Positions 1 through 9,500 of a stretch of DNA of 11,499 bases are shown here, one piece after another. The DNA is from Baffinella frigidus (taxonomy: Eukaryota; Cryptophyceae; Cryptomonadales; Baffinellaceae). The translations under genes and the position numbers were made by a program. The DNA is taken from contig MU646306.1 in assembly GCA_026770585.1 (NCBI GenBank), positions 926,641 through 938,139 of the forward strand. Direction: 5' to 3'. The number at the start of each line of letters is the position of its first letter. Positions within the stretch are counted from its first letter, which is position 1. Below the pieces are notes generated by a model. It searched no databases. It was not told the origin of the DNA and saw only the letters and a list, made by a program, of their open reading frames with translations.

Positions 1-166
1 ACTTGAGCGATTGGTTATTCACTTGATCGATTGGTTATTCACTTGAGCGATTGGTTATTCACTTGAGCGATTGGTTATTCACTTGAGCGATTGGTAATTC
101 TATGCACCCTTGAGCGATTGGCAATTCTGGCCGAGTTTCCGTTACACCCAGAGCGATTGGCAATTC
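1..166. repeat. 20-bp tandem satellite at the left edge
   Basis: Five contiguous copies of ACTTGAGCGATTGGTTATTC occupy 1-100, differing at one or two positions. Two decayed half-copies (GAGCGATTGGCAATTC) follow at 112-127 and 151-166. The array is cut by the window edge, so its total size is unknown. The units are contiguous with no spacers, so it is not a CRISPR. Confidence 0.9.
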
Positions 167-274
167 ATTGCCAACCAACCAGCGTCTGGCCACCAAGGTG
201 CCACCCGTCCGAGCGTGCCCACTAGCCCTTGGAGGTGGCTCAAATCGTGCTCTGGGGCATTTTTGATTTACCTT

Positions 275-302
275 GGATCGGGGTCGGATCCGACCCCGAT
301 CC
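275..302. repeat. Perfect 28-bp palindrome
   Basis: The sequence reads identically on both strands with no loop, centred on GGATCC. It could extrude as a cruciform or be the core of a small foldback element. No gene is evident around it. Confidence 0.85.
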
Positions 303-395
303 CAGAAAAAATCGAAGACCTTCCAGGGCACTATTTGAGCCGCTTGGGATGGCTGGCGGTGCCTGCATCACGCGTACACGGGGTTTATCCCCGGA

Positions 396-515
396 GCTTC
401 TTTGAAGCAGCATGCAGGCATAGCCGGAGTGACTTTACACAAAGTCACTCCGTCCATGAGTGACTTTACACAAAGTCACTCCGGCTATGCCTACATGGGG
501 TCTATCCCCGGAGCG
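396..515. repeat. 120-bp double-hairpin repeat, copy 1
   Basis: It carries two hairpins of the form GGAGTGACTTT-ACAC-AAAGTCACTCC (426-451 and about 458-482), enclosed by outer arms at 411-428 and 480-497 that match at 17 of 18 positions. The whole 120 bp is repeated at 1655-1774 in the same orientation with few changes. A related GGGTTTATCCCC box lies just left at 381-392. It looks like a short non-autonomous dispersed element; no protein or recognisable superfamily is visible. Confidence 0.8.
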
Positions 516-666
516 TCGAACACACGCGTGCCGCATCAGGTTGTCTCTACCTAGCTCTGTTTCACTCGGGTTGACTAAATTGATTGTGTCCTTTTATTCG
601 ACCCACATCGTCAAAAGTCCACTTTTTCAAGGGAATTTATCAACTTTTGGCGAACCGTTACGATTT

Positions 667-689
667 GGGCTCGACATTTTGTCGAGCCC
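667..689. repeat. Hairpin, 10-bp arms, TTT loop
   Basis: GGGCTCGACA and its exact complement are separated by three T. It could fold in RNA, but there is no adjacent gene end or T-tract that would make it a terminator. Confidence 0.6.
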
Positions 690-770
690 GATTCAAGTGG
701 AGCAGAGCTAGTCTACCCTTCTTTCCTCAGGTCTTCACAATCCCCGACACACCGCCGCACCGTTGTGTGT

Positions 771-834
771 GTCAAATCCGTCAACTTTAGAGCATCAAAT
801 CTAGAGTTGATGCTCTAAAGTTGACGGATTTGAC
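771..834. repeat. Perfect inverted repeat, 28-bp arms, 8-bp loop
   Basis: The left arm 771-798 is the exact reverse complement of the right arm 807-834, with ATCTAGAG between. Perfect arms of this length suggest recent origin or active correction. It lies in the gene-free stretch 1-1384. Confidence 0.9.
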
Positions 835-863
835 ATCTCGTTTCGTCCCGTTTGCGGCTGAGA

Positions 864-932
864 GGAAGCATGGCTTTTCTGCAGAACAAGTTCCAGTGTC
901 CGCCTATGTTGGGAGCTCGAAGAACCTTAAGG
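864..932 (+). repeat. Dispersed repeat (inverted partner at 9002-9070)
   Basis: Sixty-nine bases, starting GGAAGCATGGC, match the reverse complement of 9002-9070 at about 60 positions, with no gaps. One copy is upstream of the gene and the other is inside intron 8. No coding capacity is recognised. Confidence 0.7.
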
Positions 933-971
933 ACCCAAAGGCTTGATTCAGACTGAGCCTCCGTCTGAATC

Positions 972-1039
972 AGGTCCTAGGGCCCTACCGTAGGGCGTAT
1001 GAACCTACAGGTCCTAGGGCCCTACTGTAGGGGGTATGA
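972..1039. repeat. Two direct copies of a 31-bp CCTAGGGCCCTAC box
   Basis: 972-1002 and 1009-1039 differ at two positions. A third copy occurs in reverse at 3168-3201. The box belongs to the CCTAC(G)GTAGG-rich sequence family that fills this region. Confidence 0.7.
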
Positions 1040-1040
1040 G

Positions 1041-1321
1041 CCGCGGCTTGCCATGATGCCCATTCGTCCGTCTGTTGTCTCTCGTTCATAGGGCAACTGA
1101 CCGAAAACCGGGTAGTAAGGCCTACGGTATTGACTACGGTAGGCCGTAGGGTCCCTAGGACCGTGTGTTTCGTAGGAGCCCCCCTAGGCCCCTGAGACCT
1201 ACAGTAGTCAATACCGTAGGCCTAACTACCCGGTACCCTATTAATATTCAGTAACCGCACAGCGGGCTACCCACCGCGGCTCGCCATGATGCCTTTTCGT
1301 CCGTCTGTCGTCTCACGTTCA
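1041..1321. repeat. 48-bp direct repeats flanking a foldback element
   Basis: 1041-1088 and 1274-1321 share a block beginning CCGCGGC(T/C)(T/C)GCCATGATGCC. The foldback element at 1108-1233 lies between them. The right copy is 63 bp upstream of exon 1. Confidence 0.75.
1108..1233. mobile_element. MITE-like foldback element, 29-36-bp terminal inverted repeats
   Basis: Arms 1108-1136 and 1205-1233 match at 28 of 29 positions (CCGGGTAGT...ATTGACTA), and pairing continues inward to about 1143/1198 with mismatches. The interior is also rich in CCTAGG and CCGTAGG. A related element lies at 2883-3012, and both are followed by CCCTATTAAT. No transposase is present, so it would be non-autonomous. Confidence 0.7.
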
Positions 1322-1384
1322 GTAACCTCACATTTCGTGCTTCACACTAAAACAAAACCAACGTTGCTCGCTCGCCTGGTGCAG

Positions 1385-1485
1385 GATGATTACTCATCGC
1401 GGACAGACCCGATCCTCAAGTGCGCGGCTGTCGCTAAGAAGCTGGCCTGCCCGGGGTTCGCGCTCCAGAATGGGGGGGAGTGCTG
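1385..1485 (+). CDS. Exon 1 (of those visible): N-terminal half of a WSC-like domain
   Basis: The frame beginning GAT GAT TAC after the acceptor CCTGGTGCAG encodes a segment with CAAVAKKLACPGFALQNGG followed by ECW. This resembles the core of WSC domains (Cys, Ala-rich helix, a 'FGLQ-GGECWCG' strand), which bind carbohydrate at cell surfaces. The exon ends in a split TG/G codon before the donor GTGCGA (phase 2), and the next exon supplies G-TGT, restoring ECWC. The start of the WSC domain (usually a GC-F/Y motif) is missing, so at least one further exon should lie upstream. Read straight through, the frame runs on to a TAA at 1574-1576, but the residues after ECW no longer look like WSC. An isolated relic is the alternative reading. 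Confidence 0.55.
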
Positions 1486-3448
1486 GTGCGACCATCCCCA
1501 GAAGTTGACTATCCCAGAAGTTGAATTCGAGAAGTTGGCTAGAACGGGCCTGTTATTGTACCAGCACGATGACTAATCCGGGATGAGTCAGGACTAGGAC
1601 CACCTCACACGAGTAAAAAGTTGCGGGAGTCTCGACTATCCATCTTGTAGGTGCGCTTCTTTGAAGCAGCACGCAGGCATAGCCGGAGTGACTTTACACA
1701 AAGTCACTCCGGCTATGAGTGACTTTACACAGAGTCACTCCGGCCATGCCTACATGGGGTTTATCCCCAGAGCGCGCCTGCCTCCTCGGGTCCAAGAAGC
1801 GCGCCTGCCAACATACACCCACACATTCCCGCTGCACACAGGCATGTGAGAGGCTGCACGTGCAGCGTGCAGCCTGTGTAGTGCGCTGTGTGGCTCGCAG
1901 ATCCAACAGCATGCTTTATCATCCGCACTTACTCGAAGAGGAAGGTGTTGGCAGGCGCGCTTTTTGGACCCGAGGACAGCCTCTCAGATGCCTGTGTGGA
2001 GGGGCAGGCGCGCACCTTCCTCTTCGAGTAAGTGCGATTCTGCGAGCCACACAGCTTTCATTTCGACGTTTCTCAGAACGCTTAAGTCATTTCGAGCCCT
2101 CACATAACGCGTAAGTTGACGGGTCGACGTCACACGCACAATACCGCCTCTTTTCTCTGTTCTGTGTTGAGTCATTTGAGAGGCTGCACGCCACCTTCCC
2201 ACACGAGGCTATCCATGCGAACAGATTCATAAGTTAAATATTGGATTATTGCCCAGGAAACACGCCAAAAGTCAGCATTTGATCACGTTTCCATACGGAC
2301 ATCCGTATGGAAACGTGATAATTTCCCCACAATTTTTAAAATGTTCTTTTATTCTGTTCGCATGGATAGCCTCGTGTGGTCCTCTTCGAGGAAGTGCGAT
2401 CCTGCGAGCCACACGGCGCGAACTACGCAGAGATTTCATAAATAACCCATGAGTGGATAATCCATAGACCCTACGGTAGGCAACACCGTAGGGACATGAA
2501 GAGTTCCTATGGAAAATATAACGGAAACTCGGCCAGAATCCTTCCGAGGATCCTGTCGTGGCCCGCTGTGAGGTTACAAACGCCACTCGATCCGCTTTGA
2601 CTGCTGTCAACCAGCGAGGGAGGGATGTACAGTGAACCGTGTTTATGAGGTGTTGACTACAACGGGCACGGAACGCCTGTTCGGATATGGTGTGGTGAGG
2701 TATTCGAATGCTGCACCCCTCCATGTTTGGCTACGCAGCTACAGGGTCACGTGCTTATCACCTGGGATATACATTATGGGGGTACGTCCATCAAAAGGTG
2801 GGGTGCGTCTATCTAAAAGACGATTTCATCACTTCCATCTGCCGTTCGGGGGTACCCATCATGTTCATAGGCTAACGGCCTGAAAATGGGGTAGTTAGGC
2901 ATACGGCATTGCCTAGGACCTCCTACCGTAGGCCGAGAGATCCCAGGACCAAAAAGTCTCGGCCTACGGTAGGAGGTCCTGGGCAATCCCGTAGGCCTAA
3001 CTACCTCATTTTTGGTCAGTTACCCTATTAATGTTTGGCTACGCAGCTACAGGGGTACCCATTGACCGTGAACCGCACCCCCCTACGACCCTACAGTAGG
3101 CCTGCCCATAGGGTCCTGTGGTGGTCGTAGGGCAACGCGCGGTGTCTCATCCCTCAAGTGGCGAGTAGGCTCATACCCCCCACGGTAGGGCCTTAGGACC
3201 TGCCTAGGGCGAGTTAGGGCGAACATTCGCCCGTCCGCCACTCAGGGGATAATCGAGGTACCTGTGCTTGCAGGTGTGACGGTGCGCTTCTGGACAACTA
3301 CCGAAGGCACTCTATCAGCTTCAGCTGCCTCTTGACAGGCGTGGGGGGGGTTTCGACCGAGGGGGTTTTGGCCAACGATGTTTATGAGGTCTTTCAGAAC
3401 CCCCCCCTCCACCTCCGAACACACACATACCCTCCACCTCCCACCAGG

Positions 3449-3507
<59 letters not shown>

Positions 3508-6500
3508 CACCACCCAACAGCGCCGTCCTATTTCGACCCACTAGTCCGCGGCTTGATTAGGTAGCCCGGACCCTCGGCCTCCCTGCGTCTCTTTCGTGCT
3601 TCCACCGTCATCACTTCACCACCTTCCTTCCCGTCCTTCTTCCTCCTCCCTCCTCCCTCCTCCCTCCTTCCTCCTACCCTGCACCCACAATCCGGGGACT
3701 GTTTAATTTAACAGAAGACAGATCCCTATTTGTTCATAGGAGTTAGACCAAGGTTAATTAGGGCCCTAGGTAAATTTAATTAGGGCCATAATCCAGTTTG
3801 ACAGGCCATTTTCTTTTAAATTAAACATGTTCCCGGATGACCCCCCCCCCCCCCTTTCGCAGTTCTGCGACGCGGAGAATTGCGGGATCTACCCGTGTGA
3901 GGAGCACCGCTACGAAGCGGAGGGGGTGGAGTGGAAGGAGTGCAAAATCTGCCCGTACGGCGCGCAGTCTCCGGCCGAGAGTATCTCCATGGATAACTGC
4001 ACGTGCAACCAGGGGTCTGCCACCCACCGCAGTTGACTAAACCGGGACCCCCGCCGCAGTTGACTAAACCGGGTGGGGTTTGTACCGGGGCACTCGAAAT
4101 CCGTCGAGACTCTGCACTCGAGCCTCGTAGCACCAGCCGCGCACATGGCAGATGGCCGGAAGGGCGGGAGGGGAAGTACGGCAAGGTAGCGGGAGGCGTC
4201 CATCGTCGCTGTCGAGTTGTGTGTCGTCCTGCCGATGCACTCCCAGGGTCAGATGTGTGGTGTGGGTTGTCCTGGCCTTGCACACGAAAGGTCAGAATGG
4301 AGTTGTGTGTTGTCCTGCCGATGCACTCCCAGGATCAGGATGTAGTTGTGTGTTGCCCTTCCCCCACTCTGCACTCGAGCCTCGTAGCACCAGCCGAGCA
4401 GCCAACTTTACAAGTCCTTTACAAGTGGACCGCTGTGTAATAATTTTCACACAAATATTGCGTGTCTCGTTGCACCAGCCTCGCGGGGGCAGCCGGCAGC
4501 TGCGCGGGACCTTGGTGCTGTGGGTAGTGAGGGTAGGAGGGGATGATGGGGAACCCCGACCATGACACGCGAGAAATAGGTTCGTAGTGCCATGGTCGGA
4601 GTTCCCCGTTATCCCCTCCCTCACCACTCACAGGTGTCTCGCATGCCGCGAGATGTCCGCGGCGGCTGACTAAATCCTGGCTCTGTCCCAGTTCATTTTG
4701 GTCTCGTAGATAGGGTGCCCCCCCCGAAATTTCACAGGTGAATTTCGTGGTGGGGTGTCAAAATTCACCTGTAAAATTTCGGGGGGGGGGACTCTATCTA
4801 CGAGACCAAATTGAACTGGGACAGAGGTAACACTCCCGGGAATGTTTACTCGTTCTAGAGGGTGACCTGGTTCCAAGCCCCTCCGGCTTGGTGACTGTTC
4901 AGGTACAACCCCTGCCTGACAGGGGTCGTGACTTAAACGAAGATCTTTGTGACGTAAACGAAGATCTTCGTGACTTAAACGAAGATAATCAAGTGGGGGT
5001 TGGTCGGAGTGTGTGAGCACGAAACCGGGCAGGTTTTGTAACGGAACGATCAGAAAATCGGGAAGGCTGGTTTGGTACCAGGAAACTGTCCCATTCGTCA
5101 AGAGTTGTGGGAGCCACACAGCGGACTTTGAAGGAGTTTCGCGCATAACCCATACGTGGATAAGCCCTAAGGCCCTATGGTAGGCAAAATCGTAGGGACA
5201 TAGGCTGGTCCTACGGATAAGGTAACGGATTCTAAGCCACCACAAATCCTGTCGTAGTCCGCCGTGTGGTCTGACCCCAGAGTATTCACACCCCTGACAG
5301 CAATGCAAGCTCTGGTCGCTTTCAAGACACTGCTGAACTCAGGACCCAGGACCCAAAACCCAAAACCCAAAACCCAAAACCCAAAACCCAAAACCCAAAA
5401 CCCGGAACTCCAAACCATAAATCCCAATCCCCACGCTAAAACCCTGGTCCGAAACTGCAGGTACACGGGATACGGATTCGGGTCCGACTACTGGTTCTGC
5501 ATGTCCTGCACGTATGGCAAATACAAGAACGACACCGGGTCTGCCGTCTGCACCGACTGTCCTGCAGAGGCCACCTCCCCGTTGAGGTTCGTCCCAGCAA
5601 CCAAAATAGCATATACGTTCGCCAACCAAAATGAGCACCCGGGTTTGTCCACCTGGTGCAAAGTTCCTGCCAAAGCGCCGAATGTCATCCGGTCAGGTAT
5701 TTGATTTAATTGGTTCGGAGTCCCCCGAATGCACGAAAGTTACTACACGTTTGATCATACTAGTAATGATAAGGGCTGAACGTGACAAACATGTAGTAAA
5801 TGTCGTGCATTCGGGGGACTCCAAACCTTTTAAATCAAATACCTGACCGGATAAAATTTAGTTCGGGGTGGAATTAGCCTGCGCCGACTGTCCTTCAGAG
5901 GCCACCTCCCCACCAACACTCACGGTGGGACCAAATCAACGATTTTCAACTTCCCAATTCCTCTAGAAATTGGCTCCACCACAGGCGAAATCGCCTGGCT
6001 GCCCGGGTAAACCTGAGATTTTAAAATCGACGATTTGGTCCCTCCGGGAGGGTTGGCGGCCCCGTGCAGGTATAGTTTGCTCGCACCTTGATTTGGTCCC
6101 CCACCCCCTCGAAGCCCCCCCCCACCCCCCCCACGCGCGCGCACACACACACACATACTCAGCCCCCCCTCGACCCCCATGAGTCGCGGCGATGCGTCGG
6201 TCGTCACCACTTAAGTGAAGTCTCTGTCCACCCTAGATTTTACGCGGAGCAATTTTTAAAAGCAATGGCTCTAGTAGAGTCCCTCTCAGGGACTTTTGAT
6301 CCACTTTTGGCGTGTATTCCCCCTGAAATCCGAGAAATTGACTTTTGAGATTGCTCCTTGTCTGATCTTGGATGGCTCTACCAGGAGCCTCCTGCAAAGC
6401 CAGTGTTCGTGCAACGCGGGATACACTGGCGACGCGTCCGTCCAAGGTGGAAACTGCACCGGCTGCAGCGTCGGTACAACCTACACAAGAACGCTGGAGG

Positions 6501-9500
6501 GGCCTATTCAAATGTGGGGTTTTAACATTTGTACCAGTCACGTCCGGGAGTCCGTATGAATCGTGAGGACTCCCCTTTTAGCCATGCAAATTGAAGAGTC
6601 AAGACAGACACGAGGTTGGTCAATCTTATCCTAAATCCGTGATGGTTTTATCATGATCACAGATTTCGCTCAGAAAGACAGAGTCTCTAATTGTTTGAAG
6701 GGCGCAACTCTTTTAATATATTCTGGAATATTCTGTTCTTCTTCGACACGGCCCTTTAAAATATTTTTTACGGCCACGCATATAAAATCTTCATCAGCCC
6801 TCAAGGTTTTAATTAGGCCCCTCTAGCGTTCTCGAGTGGAACCTACACCTTTCGATCAACCGCATGAGCGTGCTCCAGGCACGCCGCGGTGCTGAGCATA
6901 TGCATGGCTGTGTCTCTTGCGCATGCATGTCTGTGTCTGCAAGAGACACTTACCACAGATGTGTCTCTTGCAGACACTTACTACTGTAGTAAGTGTCTTA
7001 CTACTGTACACTTACTACTGTAGTAAGTAACTAGTACTGTAGTAAGTGTCTTACTACAGTAGTAAGTAAGTGTAGTACTTACTACTGTAGTAAGTTACGG
7101 GGCATAGCAACAGGTGCCCCCCGCACCTCCTCACCAATGCTTGTTAGGTCTCTCGGGACCATACCAGAATCTGGCTTGATGAAACAGCGTAAGGTAGCAT
7201 CATTTGATGCCTAAAATAGCATATACGCCCTTACCTTCCGCGTGGGGAGTCTAAGATAGCGGGACAGATTCTGTCGTGGTTCGAAATTAACTCAGAAGAC
7301 CACAGGGAACACTCCGCCCGGATATCCAGGCAGAACGTGACCATTCGCGGTACACACCGAATAAAATGATGCAATGTCGGTCCCATGAAGCCTTTTGAGT
7401 GGGAGCCGTCTGTGCAGGCTCATTACCTGTGAACACGAGTGAGATGATACATTGGATGACAATCTGCACCATCTCCTTGGTGTTTTCTGAACACTTTGTC
7501 ATCCTGGCCGACGAGATGATAAAGTTTTCAGAACTAAACACCTTATCAAACACTCTCTCCTCTCATCGGTGTTAATCAATCACGTTCCACCTACGTAGGT
7601 GACTACAAGTCGTCAGAAGGCTCTGCAACATGCAGCGCCTGTCCGCCCGACTCCACCACTTCCGAAGAGGCAAGCACGGCCCAGGATGAATGTCTGTGCT
7701 CGCCCGGATTGGTGATCATCGACGGCGTCTGCACGGCGTGTCGCGCGGGCACATATCAGGTGATCCCATCTGATGCTTATTTAGGTGATCAGATGTTATG
7801 GTGCGTTGGATGAGACTGATATCTGACATTAGACAGTCTGTAACCTGATTTGCGTCTCGAGAATCGATCACTCATGACTGGAGTGAGATTGCTCAAGAGG
7901 AAGAAGATGAGAAGGAGAGGGGACAAATTCCTCCATACCAGTCCAGCTGGACTGGTATGGATTGCAAGCCACACACCGGACTACAAAGGGGTTTCTTGAA
8001 CAACCCATAAGTGGATAATCCATAGACCCTACGGTAGGCTATACCGTAGGGACATACGGTTTCCTATACGGATAAGGTATCGGAAAGCTGGTTAGAATCG
8101 GCGATATTTTTCCTTCATAGCCCGCTGTGTAGGTCACCACATCAGACATTTTAACAGGGTGGGGGGATTCACCTTGTGAAACACAGTACCTTGCATACAC
8201 GAAGGTCGCGTAAGCAAGCACGCGGCCGCAGGTGCAAAATATTGATAAGTTATTGCCAAACAACCAGCGTCAGCCCCGCACATGCCACGCATCGTGCCAC
8301 TTACTGTACCCCGTGTCGGCCGCTCACACGAGAGCATTTTCCGGATGGGTTCTAACTCCACCTCCCACTGCAGGTTACAATCAACGGCACAGCATCATGC
8401 GAGGCGTGCGGCGCGGCGCTCTACTCGACCGCGGTGGGGTCCAGCGATCCAGCGACGTGCGTTGCGTGCCCGGCCAACACAACCTCCGCAATGGGCAGTG
8501 CGAACATCACCAACTGCACGTGCGTCGCTGGCTATGTCGGAGAGGATGGAACTGAGTGCTCTCCGTGTCAGCCCGGGACGTACGAGAACGGCACGGGGGT
8601 GAGCATTCCGAAACCCAAAAAAACCAAACCCCGAAACCCTAAAACCACAACACCAAACCTCAAACCCCAAATCCCAAACCCCAAATCCTCAACTCCAACC
8701 CCCAAACTTCAAACCGCAAACCGCATATCCCGAAACCAGGCTTGCATTCCGTGCGGGGTGGACATGTTCTCGACAACGGTGGCCGCCGTGACTCCGGACA
8801 CGTGCCTGGCGTGCCCTGTGAAGACGCGCTCGGACCCAGGTCACACTCTTTCGTGACGCTTCAAAACCTCTCACACGGCTGCAGGGGACTGCAGTTGCAA
8901 CTTTTGATCCGGTGTGTACCGCGCAATTGCATCTTTTGATTTGGTGTGTACCGCCCGGATATCCGGGCGGAGTGTTGGGTCGACCTGGGTCACCTTTAGG
9001 TCCTTGAGGTTCTTTGAACTCCCACCATAGGCGGACACCGGAACTTATCCTGGAGAAAGGCCATGCTTCCTTCACCCTCCCGTGACGTTTCACAACCTCT
9101 CACACGGCTGCAGGGGACCGCAACTGCATCTTTTGGTTCGGTGTGTTCCGAGAATGGTCACGTTCCGCCCGGATATCCGGGCGGAGTGTCCCCTATAGTC
9201 TTTTGAGTGGTTCGGGGTCAAGTCGTTTGAGTGGTTCGGGGTCAAGTCGTTTGAGTGGTTCGGGGTCAAGTCGTTTGAGTGGTTCGGGGTGTTCCTGGTA
9301 CTAAGCCTTTGCGGTTGCGGCACCGTCCTGGTACAACCCCTGCGCGATTTACTCAAGAGTGTTTGGACTGTCCACCAGGGATCTAGAATCCACCCGGAAA
9401 AAGCTCGTGAGAGCGGCCGACACGGGGTACAGTATGTAGCACAATGCGGACGGCATGTGCAGCGCTGACGCTGGTTGTTTGGCAACAAATCACCAACCTC

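Noticed and set aside
1-100. CRISPR-like array
   Set aside because: The 20-bp units are contiguous with no spacers, and the surrounding sequence is eukaryotic.
110-463. 117-codon open frame near the left edge
   Set aside because: It is read from satellite, a palindrome and a hairpin repeat, with no recognisable protein features.
2272-2724. 150-codon minus-strand open frame
   Set aside because: It covers a hairpin, MITE copy 1 and the antisense of the duplicated WSC half-exon. Its apparent similarity to the frame at 4670-5308 is just the shared repeat element.
3242-3544. Open frames rich in Cys/Val or His/Thr
   Set aside because: They are translations of the (CA)n microsatellite and appear on both strands.
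3816-4283. 155-codon minus-strand open frame
   Set aside because: It is antisense to exon 3 and to intron direct repeats; rich in Pro/Arg/Thr from GC composition only.
4670-5308. 212-codon minus-strand open frame
   Set aside because: It runs through the foldback at 4681-4826, the 21-bp tandem repeat and MITE copy 2. The frame is not preserved in the other MITE copies and no domain is recognisable.
6488-6559. Extension of exon 5 past 6473
   Set aside because: Residues after CSVGTTYT lose the repeat pattern, whereas stopping at GTCG|GTACAA gives a perfect CSVGDYK join to exon 6.
7287-7553. 88-codon minus-strand open frame in intron 5
   Set aside because: It overlaps a reverse copy of the palindrome-bearing repeat and shows no domain or codon pattern like the real exons.
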